Assembly: GCA_003313425.1 (NCBI GenBank)
Contig: NHZP01000021.1
Span: forward strand, 496,001 to 560,000
DNA: 64,000 bases
Direction of reading: 5' to 3'
From: Pseudopyrenochaeta lycopersici
Lineage: Eukaryota > Ascomycota > Dothideomycetes > Pleosporales > Pseudopyrenochaetaceae
Part shown: positions 21,701 through 34,069 of the stretch, piece after piece
How positions within the stretch are numbered: the first letter of the stretch is position 1
How the letters are laid out: each line of letters begins with the position of its first letter
Program-made: the position numbers and the translations under genes
Notes under the pieces: model-generated
Databases searched by the model: none
Told to the model about the DNA's origin: nothing
Seen by the model: the letters and a program-made list of their open reading frames with translations, nothing else

Positions 21701-22420
21701 AAATCACTCATCAAATCGGTCGATCTCCAGTGCTCAGATGAAATTCTCACTATTGTCGCCATGATCAGCGCCACACAAAGCGTCTTCCACCGCCCACGAG
21801 ACAAGCAACAACAAGCCGACCAAAAGAAGCAGAAGTTCAATGATCCCTCTGGTGATCATATCACCCTTTTGAATGTGTATAACGGTTGGAAACAAGGCGG
21901 GTTCAGTACGCCTTGGTGCCATGAGAATTTCGTCATGCCGAGGAACATGCAGCGTGTCAGAGACGTACGGAATCAATTACTCCAGATCATGGCGCGACAC
22001 AAACATCAAGTTGTGTCCTGCGGTCGAAACACAATTAAAGTCCGACAAGCTCTATGCAGTGGCTTCTTCCGGAACTCTGCGCGCAAAGACCCCTCCGAAG
22101 GCTACAAGACGCTTGTCGAAGGCACACCTGTGTACCTACATCCTTCTTCGTCTTTGTTCGGCAAACCAGCCGAACACGTAGTGTATCATTCTCTCGTCGA
22201 AACTACAAAAGAGTATATGCACGTTTGCTCGGCCATCGAACCCAAATGGCTCGTTGAAGCGGCGCCCACTTTCTTCAAGGTCGCGCCAACCGACAAGCTG
22301 AGCAAGAGGAAGAAGGCTGAGAGAATTCAGCCACTACATAACAAGTTTGCTGGCGAGGACGATTGGAGATTGAGTGCGCAGAGGAGAGCTGGACGAGGTG
22401 GCGGCGGAACTTGGGGTTGA
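18770..22420 (+). CDS. PRP22: DEAH-box splicing helicase PRP22
   Basis: Single uninterrupted exon of 1216 residues. The start MDDLANLEFLSLVSKVTSEI is the family N-terminus, so the in-frame upstream codons were excluded. An Arg/Ser-rich stretch lies at about 155-210, and an S1 RNA-binding domain at about 247-320 (YKVYNGKVTGVKDFGAFVNL). This is diagnostic for PRP22 among DEAH helicases. The helicase core follows: P-loop GDTGSGKT at about 574-581, DEAH at 672-675, SAT, and the motif VI region QRSGRAGR. Winged-helix, ratchet and OB-fold modules fill the C-terminus. The protein releases spliced mRNA from the spliceosome and proofreads the second step. It converges on MCM6. It is notable that this long gene has no intron where most neighbours do. 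Confidence 0.96.
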   Translation: MDDLANLEFLSLVSKVTSEIQNHVGVSDKTLAEFVIDQHAKCKGVADFKGQLEAMGAEFPQSLVESIDRLVLTLHPKYKNKGANGKKAGANEAHGGDDTDRKTRVFKGLAIPDKEVAYDDADEEPSNGAPQADALDDTFAMLEGLAGTAPSKPKERSRKRSMSPYGSDDDTTRSKRHRRRDRSWSRSRSRSRSPRRRQEQNDELVFQDEFGRTRTVKPHNKQRSRKKYRDEDLDEFRRPPTPELDDEPVLYKVYNGKVTGVKDFGAFVNLQGVRGKVDGLVHVTQMVEGARVNHPSDLVSRWQEVKVKVIKMENGKISLSMKEVDQRTGRDLAPGQRIASRANFASGANSQGLGGDSFVPVVEDGYNGRKNGMRKRMTSPERWEIKQLIASGVIPKSDYPDIDEDFNAHINGEGGFEEEEDVDIEVREEEPPFLAGQTKQSLELSPIRVVKAPDGSLNRAAMAGDTLARERRDLRQQEAQEKAAKEAANTDLSSQWNDPMAQQRQFASDLRNTRTNQPNEALPEWKKISTGSRDVSLGKRTNMSIKEQRESLPVYKFRKQLLEAVAAHQILIVVGDTGSGKTTQMTQYLAEAGYANELVIGCTQPRRVAAMSVAKRVAEEVGCKLGNEVGYTIRFEDCTSPDTRIKYMTDGILQREILLDNMLSKYSCIMLDEAHERTIATDVLFGLLKKTLKRRPDMKLIVTSATLDADKFSEYFYKCPIFSIPGRTFPVEVMYSREPESDYLDAALVTVMQIHLTEPAGDILLFLTGKEEIDSSCEILSERMKALGPNVPELMILPIYGALPSEVASRIFEPAPNGSRKVVIATNIAETSLTIDGIYYVVDPGFVKQSSYDGKLGMDRLQITPISQAQARQRSGRAGRTGPGKCFRLYTEAAFQNEMLPTTIPEIQRQNLSNTILMLKAMGINDLLHFDFMDPPPTNTMLTALEELYQLGALDDEGLLTRLGRQMADFPMDPSLSKSLIKSVDLQCSDEILTIVAMISATQSVFHRPRDKQQQADQKKQKFNDPSGDHITLLNVYNGWKQGGFSTPWCHENFVMPRNMQRVRDVRNQLLQIMARHKHQVVSCGRNTIKVRQALCSGFFRNSARKDPSEGYKTLVEGTPVYLHPSSSLFGKPAEHVVYHSLVETTKEYMHVCSAIEPKWLVEAAPTFFKVAPTDKLSKRKKAERIQPLHNKFAGEDDWRLSAQRRAGRGGGGTWG

Positions 22421-22910
22421 TCTCACGTACCGTTATTTTAGTATTGGAATTTGCATGATACCTGTTTAGTCGACATAATGATGAGTCGGAAATCTTTCTC
22501 CACATATAACGAAATATGTGCCCCAGAGCTTCCTTTTCCGGTCTCAAAAAGTTTGGTTTAGTCGTCGTAATACTCCGTGGGAATGTGTAAAAGAAACTTC
22601 GTCCATTATCTAAACTGGCAGAAATGAGGAGGATACCTTATAGAGTTCCGTAGACGTTGATGCAATCTACAAATTGACCGAAAGAAAAAGCACAAACCCC
22701 AAGATTCATGAGTCTACAAGTAAATGGGTATAACATTATGCAAAATCTACATGCTAGCGATCCGGACTCCAGCTCCAAATCATCTCGCCATGGCTATGTA
22801 GACAGATAAACGCCCCGTACTCTTCTTTTCCGCAATCATGCTCATACGTACGCTTATGTTTCATGTAGTTATCATCTCTTCATGCTCGTGCTCCTCGTTA
22901 CCGCCTCATT
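22421..22910. other. Intergenic region between converging PRP22 and MCM6
   Basis: About 490 bp of 3' flank for both genes. Nothing coding or structural recognised. Confidence 0.45.
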
Positions 22911-25879
22911 CTAGACAATATCTTCAATCGGGCAGTTAGGATGCAACACATACACCACCTTGTCGGTGCTCTCGGCTTGACCTTGCTCATCTGCAAGACC
23001 CTCGCCACGGATGAGCATCAGGTATTGTTCCTATCAGTTTCGTTAGCACATCCGCCACAATCTCGGTACAGTGGGTAGAGCATACCTTGACAACTTTCTT
23101 GAGCACCTTCTTGGCAAGCGCTCGCTCCTTCTCCAGATCCTCTTGCGTCTCCATCTCATTCTCCTTCTGTTCGAGGTACCATATCAGCAGTTCCTCTTCC
23201 TCTACACCATCCTGTGTCTCTTCTTGGTCTTCATTGACGCGCTTGACAAACATGTTCCGCATCGAGACATATTTGTCATGTGTGATCTTCGTCTTCTCGC
23301 GAGGAGCAACTGCAGGAGTTGCTGTTCGGTCTCTCGAAGCGTCTTGATGATCTTCATTCATCGCTGCATCAGCTTCTTCTGCAGCTGCTGCAGCTGCGAG
23401 GAGTGCCTCATCATCCTCATCCTCAACTTCGACATCGTCCTTCTCGACGGAGATGATAGACTGTCGGAGGAGATTGTATGCTTCCTTAACAAACTCAGGC
23501 GTGATATCGCTAACACAGTTGGCCTTCGCGATAGCTTCTGAAAGACGTATCATACTCTCGAGCTGGCGGACGGTGATACGATAACTGTTGCGACCAATAC
23601 CGCCTTGTGCGTCATCTGCTCGCAATTCCTTGTACTTCTCAACTAGAGTCTCTCTAGCTTCATCGGTGAACTCAGGTCGGAAGGTCTTTGCGAAGCGGAT
23701 GTAGCGCTGCAATTGCTCCGTGTTGAACTCGGGATCGACCGCATCATCACGGTCTTTGTGGATACTGACAATGTGTTCAGCGAGATGGCGGTCAACGGCC
23801 TCGTCGCATTCATCCAATACTACAAAGAACAGATCGAAACGTGACATGATGGGTGCTGACATGTTGACGTTGGCACGTAGTGTCGTCTTGCGGTTGTAGC
23901 GGCCACCGACCGGGTTGGCCGCAGCGAGGATCGAAGTGCGGGCATTGAGCGTAGCTTGGATGCCAGCTTTGGCGATAGAGATGGTCTGCTGCTCCATGGC
24001 TTCGTGAATGGCAACTTGATCGGCGACATCCATCTTGTCGAATTCATCAATAGCACAGATACCGTTGTCTGCGAGCATGAGTGCACCGGCTTCGATCGTG
24101 AACTCGCCTGTCTCCTCGTCCTTGACTACAGCCGCTGTAAGACCCGCAGCCGAAGAAGCCTTGCCAGACGTATAGACGGCACGAGGAAGGAAACTGCAAA
24201 TATACTTCAAAAACTGGGATTTTGAGGTCGAGGGATCGCCAACGATGCAAATGTTGATATCTCCACGCAATGCCATACCCTCCGGTGTTTCTTTAGACAC
24301 ACCGCTCATGAGTTGCAGCAGAAGACCCTTCTTGATGACCTGATGACCGTAAACCATCGGAGCGATCGAGTCGACCAGTCGCATGAAAATATTTGGTTTA
24401 TGCACCATGTCCTTCAAGTCTTGAATCTCAGCCGCGGTAAGTGTACCGAGGTACTCTTCTTGTGCTTCTTCTCCGCTTGTGGCATTTGATTCGATCTGTC
24501 CTTGACCAAGGGAAGCGAGGATGTTACCGGCCTGGCCAGTCAAGTGGTGGTTTGCTGATTGTCCAGGAGTTGAGTGGTCCGGCGAAACCATGCATGCGAG
24601 GAATGACATTCGGTAGGTGAGGTCGCGGACACCAAGGGCCTTGAGACCGCTCACGCCAGATCCACCAGCATCATTGCTGCGTGCGGAGTTGGAAGTATCT
24701 CTCATAGCTTGTGGTCGTACACCCGGAACGCGGAACTGGCTTACATCTGGAATGACAATAACAGTACCGGTGAAGATGCACTTTTCTCCAGCTTTCGAGC
24801 GATCGACCATCTCTCCTCGAAGGATAACATCCATAGTTCGAGGCATACTACCAGTAGGGATCTCTGAGCTGTTTTCCTGAATGCGCACCTTTTGCCAGTC
24901 TACGAAAGTGGACTGTCGAATGTCCAATCGCCATCCTTCTCTGTTCATGCACGTTATATTCGGGCATTGAGTTGGCTCGGTGTACTTGAAGGTTTGTTCA
25001 ATGTTCGGCACAACGGTGTTACAGATCTCGCAGACAAATGTCGCCATGGAAAGCTCAGGCCGGACTTCAGATGTGCGGGTAACGGTACCTGAGATAGAAA
25101 GCAGGCTTCCAATCGAGGTGGTTCGCAGCTGGCGAATGCGGGACACGAGTGGGAGGTTGTAGAAGGCTAAGGTGAAGAGCTTGTCTGTCTGCTGATTCGA
25201 TGTCTTCTCATTGAGACTGTCATTTTGGCTCGTGGCATTGCCAGCATTAGAAGTACCTGACGCAGAAGCTGTTGAAGCTGGCTGTCGGTGCTGGCGAAAG
25301 TATTTGGGTTCATATTTTGCGATAAGGTTGTGGAGGGACCGGACCATGTATGGCAGGAAGCGGTAGTATTCACTAGCAATAGCGGCAGCCAGGATACCAT
25401 CCTCATGTCTGAGAAGGTGTGTGTAGTCAACGTAAAGAGTTGAGAGACCGTACAGCCTCATGCCCCTTATCTGCGCGATGTAGTATTTGTCCGTGGTGGG
25501 CACAGCACTCGAAGCTGGTAGAGCTGACGATGTCGGATCTTCTGTGTAGCTACCAATCTATTAGCATTGTCTGCAACTCGGTGCATTGTGAAGCGTACTT
25601 CTCTAGAAACTCCTGAAAGCGCAGCGAAAGCGTCTCTCCCGTTACATCTACAACCTTGGGGATGTCTGTACGGGCCGCATTGGTTCGCCTACCAGGCACT
25701 CGTGCTCCTATAACTTCGTCGTCGGCAAATTCAACGTCGCTATTTGCGCCAGCACTTTCAGAGGGAGGTCCGCGGGGCCTCGCAGATGAGGACCGTACTT
25801 GCTGTCTTAGGTTTCCCGCATCACTCGAAGGAGTAGGAGCAGCGTCCGAGTTGAGGACCGCATCGAGAAGCGACGACAT
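22911..25879 (-). CDS. MCM6: MCM6 replicative helicase subunit
   Basis: Three exons: 25599-25879, 23086-25549 and 22911-23030 (954 residues). Introns are 49 and 55 nt (GTACGC...GTAG and GTATGC...ATAG). Domains in order: an acidic disordered N-terminus (about 1-75), the MCM N-terminal domain, a zinc module (CEIC...CPNITC) with FKYTEPTQC, then the AAA+ core. The core shows Walker A GDPSTSKSQ, Walker B AIDEFDKM and the arginine finger SRFD. The C-terminal winged helix ends in VVYVLHPNCPIEDIV, recovered only after splicing the last intron. The RMQE-like segment (KVRIQENSSEIPTGSMPR) separates MCM6 from other MCMs. It acts in the Mcm2-7 ring that unwinds DNA at forks. Confidence 0.96.
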
Positions 25880-25946
25880 GGTGAGAGTCTGCGGTTTGTT
25901 TTGCGAGGTGTTGTGTGCGGGCGGGCGGGCATCTGCAGACAGGAGA

Positions 25947-25982
25947 TTTGGCGCGGGGGCTGTCAACGACGCGAAAACGCGC
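25947..25982. promoter_or_regulatory. E2F/MBF-type sites upstream of MCM6
   Basis: TTTGGCGC at 25947-25954 matches the E2F consensus. A run at 25969-25982 contains ACGCGAAA and a second overlapping ACGCG core, typical of yeast MBF/SBF sites. They lie about 70-105 bp upstream of the MCM6 ATG. Function is inferred from consensus and from the known G1/S control of MCM genes. Confidence 0.5.
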
Positions 25983-26358
25983 CCACAGTCGCGCTGTCCC
26001 GATTGAGATGTAAGTGGTGGTCTGTGCGCGTACACTGACAGCTTCGCAAGCACTCCACACGATGAACTGGGAATATTTACATGCAACGACAAACCCAAGG
26101 AACGTTATCAGCAATTTGTGACAGTCGACGCTAATGGTATCATGAAACATGCATATCGAATATGAGGTACGACTATATCGCAAGAAGAGGGTATACAACT
26201 TAATCATCCTATCCACACTAAGCTCCGAAGACAAAATGCACGCTACCCAGACATTTCTGAAAACCTTCAGATGAAAACCAAACGCCAGGAACATTCATCC
26301 GATGCGTCATGTGTAGTAGTAGTCCCACCACCTCAATCATTATCAGACCACGGCCGGA

Positions 26359-28659
26359 TCAAACGATAGGGGTATCCAAGAAAGTTGTATACTCATACTC
26401 CTCAGGAGCGTCACCATGTAGACGCACGCGGTACAGGCATGTGTGGTCTGCGCCCCAATTGGCAGTGACCCGTAATATGATCTTGGTAATGGGTTTGACA
26501 GTTGTGGCGTCAAGATCGAAAGACTGTACGTGATTTCCAGAGTGAATATTATAGACAAAGGTGCCGAGACATTGCCAGCCCTCCGGACCATCCTGACATT
26601 GGTTCTTCATGTGGTTGTACCGGAGCTTGACTGGTTCATCAGTCATGGTCCATACTTCGATGTGGCGGGGCGCATTGTTAATGTTATATGTAGGCACCAT
26701 ATTCATGGGCACATGTTCAATGGTGACTTGGTTCGGAAACATGGGCTGACCGAGGTTGACCGCGAGTTGAGCTCGACCTTTTCGCGGAGAATCCGGCGCA
26801 GCACACCAGCAATCGCCAGCCTCTTCCCAGCTGGTCAATGCTGCTTTGGGAGGATTGCGTGGAGCGACCAAGCCGACTCTTTGATAGATGTTGGGAAGGA
26901 ATTTGGCCTTGTTGTAGAACGTGGCAGACGTGAGCGTCGGTTCGATCAATGCACCAAGGCCAGGTGAGAAGTAGTTTACTTTTCGCATAGTGAGCTCGTA
27001 GTTGGCGACAAGGTTGCTCTGTGCGAGGGACGTCAGGCGAATTTGGTCCATCATCACTTTTTTCGCTTCCGACCGGGCTACAGTCTTGATCTGTTCGCTT
27101 TGGCCACGAATAGTCTCAAGAATCTTTTCGTCGACACGTGTGGAGATGTTCTTATAATGCTGTTGCATGAGGTCGACAAACTCGTGCCGCGGTACGGCTT
27201 CGTGCACAATTCTATGCGCATCTCCGTCCACACGGGCACCAAAAATATCGTCAAGTTTGTTGCGGTTCCTCTTCAGGAAGTTGACCCACTCCGTATCATC
27301 GCCTTGAGACTCAACTTTGCTGAGCAATGCGGTCCAAAACTCGTCTGAAATCTCACGCCGACCATCTGGATGACGATGCACGACGATGTGCTGTGGCAAT
27401 TCCTCTCTCAAGTCTTGTAAAGTCCGGTGCATGACATCGAATTGGCTGTCAAACTTCTGATTGAGTTTTAGCATCCGAGACCAAAGTTTGCGGTCATCTT
27501 CCGTGCCGTCACCACGGAGAAATTCACGGATGATCTCTTCTTCGTTCATGCTGCTCTTGTTGTGTTCACGCGGCATGATTGATTCGGCCAGATTCTGCCA
27601 CGTATGGGAGATGCGAGCAGTTGCAGCCTGCGCCATACCAAATCTCGGGGCAGATTCTGGATATTCAGATGATAATAGGGCAGAGGACAATATGCTGAGA
27701 GCTAAACCAGCAATGACTGTCCAGAATGCCCATGTGATATACTTCTTCCAAGGCCACTCAACCTCGTCCACTTGAGGCGGCTCGACATTGCCAAGCCACT
27801 CATCGACAGCATGTGGGGTACTGATATGTCGCTGACGTCCTCCCGGTCGAGGCTGAAGCTGCGGTTTCGGGGGCCCCTCCCTCTGTAGGCGTGCTTGTTC
27901 TTCTGCAATCAAGTCATCAACTGACTGTTCAATTGCGGTCCGGTCCGTAGGGATAATGCGAGGGCCTTTTTCTGGAGATGCCCTGGCCCGAGCCAATGGC
28001 TGAGCTGAAGCTTTTACCGGGGTCTGAGTTCGGGCCTGAAATGAACGGCGTGTGGTCGTCCTCTGCAACAAAGGTGTGACCTCTGAGACATCTTGGGACG
28101 AAAGGCGCATCTCTTGTCGTCCGTATTGGAATAACATACCACCTTCGTGATTCATGCCGAAAGATTTTGATGTATTACCGATAGAAGCGGCAAGGTCATC
28201 GTCACTAGGAGTGATGTCTTCACTGTCAAGAAACGAGAGACCAGGCGCAGCTCTGGAGGATATTTCGGGTAGTGGAGATTGTGAATGTCGGTGTGAATTG
28301 CCATTAAGAGCGCCGCTCATTAGTGGTGTCTCCGCACCTAGCTCGTCAATATCATCATCATCGTCATCCTCCTCCTCTTCATCATCGCGTGCAAATGCAT
28401 CACCTCGCTGGTTCTGAAATGCTTGGGCGAAGCCAGTCGCCGAGACAGCAAGCTCTTCTGCGGCGCCCACACGGCCACTTGCGCCATAAGCATTCGACTT
28501 GCGAGCCTTGACTTTGGTGAGTGGACCTTTACGACGAAGTCTTGAACCTCCGTTTGTCAGTTGAGTAACTGCGGACTCTTCCGCGATGGAGCTAGCCTTC
28601 GTGCTGAGGCGATTTGAGCGACGTGGCGTCGGCCCGCCTGGGTTGCTGACTTGCGACAT
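26359..28659 (-). CDS. SUN-domain inner nuclear membrane protein (Sad1/UNC84)
   Basis: Single exon of 766 residues. The N-terminus (1-300) is basic and disordered with an acidic run near 95-108 and should face the nucleoplasm. One membrane helix lies at about 308-328 (TWAFWTVIAGLALSILSSAL). A luminal helical region follows, with coiled-coil-like stretches at about 350-560, then the SUN domain at about 600-760. This includes GDCWCAAPDS, an NLGQPMFPNQVTIEH segment and the closing LRVTANWGADHTCLYRVRLHG. SUN proteins form LINC complexes with KASH proteins and tether spindle pole bodies or telomeres to the envelope. It is tandem with and upstream of MCM6, same strand, with 479 bp between. The lack of introns in 2.3 kb is unusual here but the frame is intact. 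Confidence 0.93.
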   Translation of the reverse strand: MSQVSNPGGPTPRRSNRLSTKASSIAEESAVTQLTNGGSRLRRKGPLTKVKARKSNAYGASGRVGAAEELAVSATGFAQAFQNQRGDAFARDDEEEEDDDDDDIDELGAETPLMSGALNGNSHRHSQSPLPEISSRAAPGLSFLDSEDITPSDDDLAASIGNTSKSFGMNHEGGMLFQYGRQEMRLSSQDVSEVTPLLQRTTTRRSFQARTQTPVKASAQPLARARASPEKGPRIIPTDRTAIEQSVDDLIAEEQARLQREGPPKPQLQPRPGGRQRHISTPHAVDEWLGNVEPPQVDEVEWPWKKYITWAFWTVIAGLALSILSSALLSSEYPESAPRFGMAQAATARISHTWQNLAESIMPREHNKSSMNEEEIIREFLRGDGTEDDRKLWSRMLKLNQKFDSQFDVMHRTLQDLREELPQHIVVHRHPDGRREISDEFWTALLSKVESQGDDTEWVNFLKRNRNKLDDIFGARVDGDAHRIVHEAVPRHEFVDLMQQHYKNISTRVDEKILETIRGQSEQIKTVARSEAKKVMMDQIRLTSLAQSNLVANYELTMRKVNYFSPGLGALIEPTLTSATFYNKAKFLPNIYQRVGLVAPRNPPKAALTSWEEAGDCWCAAPDSPRKGRAQLAVNLGQPMFPNQVTIEHVPMNMVPTYNINNAPRHIEVWTMTDEPVKLRYNHMKNQCQDGPEGWQCLGTFVYNIHSGNHVQSFDLDATTVKPITKIILRVTANWGADHTCLYRVRLHGDAPEEYEYTTFLDTPIV

Positions 28660-30309
28660 ATCGAGTTAATGGGCGACAACACGAGTTGTAGGACGTGAAT
28701 AAAATGCTCTAAGGTTGAGTTTGATATGCGTGTTATACAGCTGAGAGTTTGGTAAGTTGGTGTCCAGCCAAAGAATAGTCAGACGCTGAGAAAAGGTTGT
28801 ATAAAAAGGTGGGAAACCTTGCGGCCGGTGACTGTAGATAGGATTGATAGTGGCAGCAGAATAGTACTAGAGCGCAACTTCCAAAAACAATAGTAGCGAG
28901 AATAAGAAGCAAATTCGGAGCTGAGAAAGCTGCGACTGCTTCGGGAAATTAAAATTTGCGCGATGAAAGTGAAGAGTTGAGCGACATGTGCAAAACGATG
29001 TGAGAGAATGGGGCGCGGACGCGATGCTTTGACTTGGAAACTGACAGGGATCAAAGACTTTTGTGCAGACTTACCTCTTTACCCAGAATGCAATACTTGC
29101 AATCTTGGGATGATGACACCGAAAACTGCCTTGGGATGCAGATTTTCCTCGTCAATACGGCGAATTGCGATGTTTGTTGATGCGGCTCTCTTGCAGCGGC
29201 GCCTCGAAAACACGTAGAACAAACTTTCACGCGTCGAGAAGAACGGCTCCACCGCGCTACCGAGTTCGTAAAGGAATAATTTGAGGCCGGTAGTTTCTCA
29301 AGGGACAGCCCGCGACCATTTTCCTGAGGTCTGCGCGGTGCTCTTGACGCGTGTTGATGGCGGCGATGCGGTTTGATGGAGTGAAGTTGGAGAGCGTGTT
29401 TGCAAGGGTTCAGCCTCTTTTGCCAGCGCCTGCGCCCCGAAACGGCTGCCTTAGCGAAGGTGGCAGGGATCTGCAGAACGTGGCGTGGCGCGACATGGCA
29501 GTGGCTTGAGCGAACACAAGAACTGTTTTGTGAACCTGAACAAAGACGGGTCTTGCAGCTGCTGAACGTTTTGTCAGTAGAGTGTAGGCTAGTGTCGCCA
29601 CTTGCAAGGATACGGTTGTTGCATGAGCAGATGCCGGACCCTCTTCGAAGCGGAGTACAAGACCCTGGGGAACCCGACGCTTGTTTCACGTGCTCGCATT
29701 AGCCATGGGTCGATGAATTCGAGATCCCTTGTTACATAGCAATGCCGTGTTTTCTTTGTGGTCGGGCTAGTGGTTAAGGTGTTCAGATTAGGTACAACCA
29801 AAGGCTTTGTTAGAAGCGAATGATACAGTCGTGCAATCAAGGGGGCACATGCTGTCAAAGAAAGCACATGTTGCTTTTTTGGAGTGTAGCTGCAGGCTTG
29901 GCTGGATCCAGAGAATCCTCCCTTTCATAAGCTGAAATGATCTTGGAGCTCAAGACCCTTAGGCAAAACCAGTGTAACATCGAGACAAGTTCACGTCATT
30001 TGACTCACTTACACACAGTTCTCCATGTGAGATCGTTCAGGGCTTAGCAAGTCGCACAAACATCCGTTGCTGAAGGGCGTGCACTAGACCAGGTCCAGGG
30101 CATCGACCACCTGCATCTTCCCCAATGAGGCGATCGTTCCGCACACCGCTCCCGTATCGCTAATAGGGCAGCCAGCCATACTCAACATCTTTCTGGTCTC
30201 AGCTTTTTATATCTCTGCGACCCTTCAATTGAACACAAACATCACACTGCATAATAACCCCCTCCTCGACTTTTCTACCCACTTGAACAATACATCTCCC
30301 AGCTTCAAA
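28660..30309. promoter_or_regulatory. Upstream region shared by SUN gene and epimerase gene
   Basis: A 1.65 kb non-coding stretch between divergent starts. Open frames inside are compositionally odd and match nothing I know. A tRNA A-box-like string at about 29760-29780 lacks a B-box and was rejected. A TATA-like element near the right end belongs to the epimerase gene. Confidence 0.4.
30204..30213 (+). promoter_or_regulatory. TATA-like element of the epimerase gene
   Basis: TTTTTATATC about 100 bp upstream of the ATG at 30310, followed by a pyrimidine-rich leader. Inferred from sequence and position. Confidence 0.4.
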
Positions 30310-31580
<1,271 letters not shown>

Positions 31581-31921
31581 GTGGAGGGTATGAGAACAAG
31601 GGATTGGGAAATTAGGCAGGAAAATCATGGGTTACGGACTTGACGAAATAGCGCTGCAGAAGCATGACATATGACATAGATTTACGGAAATGTCAAAACC
31701 ATAATAGACGATTAACTGAAGCATAGTACATTTTGGAAAGGGCTCAGCACTTCTACTCTCTGCCTGGAAACATGAAAGTGCAGCAACTCTCTGTCTTGCT
31801 AGAGACGTCTATGTCCTCAGGTGACGCCAATGACAGCGATCACCATAGACTGAGGCCTGTTTTCCACTACTACAGTTCTATGCAATATCTAACGGGTAAG
31901 AGGCAACACGAAGGTTGTGCT
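31581..31921. other. Intergenic region between converging genes
   Basis: About 340 bp between the epimerase and the Arc1-type gene stops. Nothing recognised. Confidence 0.4.
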
Positions 31922-33363
31922 TTATCGCACAACACCGCCCTTCAGGGTAGGAATACTGCACAATCCCTCTTTTGTCCTCAATTTGGCAACACCCGTCTTC
32001 TTGTCCGCGCCCTCTCCGCTGAGCTGTGGAACAACACCAACATCAAAGCCGACCTCGAGCGCATCTGTCGTCGTAAAGCCCGGCTGGATGGTCTCCCAAA
32101 TTTTCTTCTTCGGGTTAAGAACGCCCTCTGGTTCACCCTCCCAGCCCTCAAAATATACTCGGTCACCAGCTTTCGAGTCAGCGGGCGGGTCAACCAACTC
32201 TACGGGACCTTTGTGATTATCCACTTCTCCCTCTGCTATCCGCGGCGACGCCGCTAAGACCATAGCACAAGATTTAACACCACGCATAGTGACGGGCTTC
32301 AAGTTGCATACAGCGACGATTTTGCGGTTCTGCATGTCGGCGAGGGGGATAAGGCCGTTAAGGCCAGAGCAAACGGTTCGTACAACCTGGCCTTCGTACT
32401 CGGAGGTGTTTTCTGTACCAGGGGCGTCACCGACAGCGATGGTGCTTACGAAGAGGGAATCGGCGTTGGGATGGGTTTCGGCTTTGAGGATGTGGCCGAC
32501 GCGCAGATCGATAAGGGCGGGCGTGAGGGGCTTTTCCACTGTTGCTCTGTCATTCTGTTAGTTGTTGTGTGTAGCATAAAGTGTCCGATAGCATACGCTT
32601 TTTGCGGCTTGGGCTGCTTCTCCTTCTTCTCCTTCTTTTTTGTGGGCGCACCCTCTGGAGGGCCTCCACTCGAGCCTCCGGTCGTAGGCTTGCCTGCTAC
32701 TGTTGATGCTACGGCTTCGCCAACTGCCTGCACCTTATCCTTTGCCTTATCCTTCTTGCTCTTGCCTCCCTGACCGCCTTGGCCGCCTTGCTCCCCAGTC
32801 AGGGTAGTAGGTGTAGCGCCTGACGCAGCAGCACTCGCTGCGGCGGCTTCCTTCTCCTTCTTCTTGCGCTCTTTCTCCGCCTTTGCATCTACTGGTTTGA
32901 TCTTGAAGACCACATCGTCCAGATCGACATTGACCTTGTCGTCCAACTTAAGGCCGAAAACTGGTGAATTTTGGACAAAGTCGACATGTCGAACAATGTG
33001 ATGGTATCCTTGTTCTCCAGTCTTCTCATCTGCTGTCCATTTTGAGACTACTGGAGCGAGCTTCTGGTAGATTGCGATATCAGCGACTGAAGGTTTTGCG
33101 CCGAGGAGTGTGGTTCGGCTCGAGAGGTGCGTGTTTAGTGAGGACAAGCGCTCGGCAGACTTTGCGGCATCCTCAGAAGGCGAGGCGATGTGAGAAGCTG
33201 TGATGAGCCATTGGGACAGCTCAGCTTTCTCGGCATCGGTGTATGTGACCTCAGGAAAGAGAGATTGGGAGGCCTTGACAGCGTCTGTCTCGTCGGCGGC
33301 GTTGTTCGGCGCGTGGGACTTGAGGTAGGTAACTAGGCTCGCGTCGAGTGTGGAGCTCGCCAT
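31922..33363 (-). CDS. Arc1/G4P1-type tRNA-binding cofactor
   Basis: Two exons: 32597-33363 and 31922-32546 (463 residues). The 50 nt intron runs GTATGC...ACAG; the acceptor at the first of two nearby AGs is the one that keeps frame. Residues 1-150 are a GST-C-like domain (SVADIAIYQKLAPV is the typical end). Residues 175-255 are Lys/Ala-rich and low-complexity, probably an RNA-contacting linker. Residues 260-463 form the EMAPII/tRNA-binding domain: LIDLRVGHILKAETHPNADSL, then RTVCSGLNGLIPLADMQN and NLKPVTMRGVKS. In yeast, Arc1 holds MetRS and GluRS and delivers tRNA to them. Identity with Arc1 is by domain order. It is divergent from the UCH gene. Confidence 0.9.
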
Positions 33364-34069
33364 TGTGGGCAAAAAGGTTCGCTGGAAAAAGTTGAGAGCA
33401 AGTGGTTGTAGCGGGGTAAAGAAATTGAGTGTGAAGCTGGGTGCGGTGTATGCTATAAATCTGCGGGGACCTCGACCAGGATTTTGGTATCTCAGGAGCT
33501 GAGCTGGTCTTGGGCGTAAGGATTGGGGCGGTCTGGCGTGGAAGATGCAAAGAAAAGGCGTAGCTGAGGGTGAGCTGCGAATATGCATGATACACGTGAG
33601 TCAATTCAGGTCCACCCACCGTCACCGCGGGGCGCAGAAGCTTGCATGCAGGTTCTCCCGCACAGGCCATTCGCGGTTGGGCTTTGAACGCGTCCAAGGC
33701 CACGGCAGACTGCTGACAAGATGCTCGTTCCATGTCTCATAGAATATGCTGTAGCATCTGTGCGAGCTATTTTACGTGTATACCTAATGGGAAAGACGAG
33801 ATGGAGACGGCACCATCTCCGTCAGAGCCGATGCGAGCTGTAAGGGCCTATGCGAACGAGGCCCAAAGACGGGGTGCACTGTACATATTATCTACGATTG
33901 GTGAGGCCTGGCCATGGCACACTGCAGCCTTGTATGGTATGTATTGGCTTGTAGGTAATAGTCTGGATGACGCATCATCTTGTTTGTTGCCTGCACGCCC
34001 CGCGTCCCATAAAGTTTCCCAGCTCCCACGCAGTCCTGCCCCGCAATACAACTCCTCCACAGCAACAAT
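33364..34069. promoter_or_regulatory. Shared upstream region of Arc1-type and UCH genes
   Basis: A 706 bp gap between divergent starts. No gene recognised; it should hold both promoters. Confidence 0.45.

Noticed and set aside
29051..29689. 212-residue minus-strand frame between SUN and epimerase genes
   Set aside because: Cys/Ser/Arg-rich composition without domain or convincing start; likely chance.
29750..29830. tRNA-like A-box string (GGGCTAGTGGTTAAGG)
   Set aside because: No B-box at the required distance and no acceptor stem.
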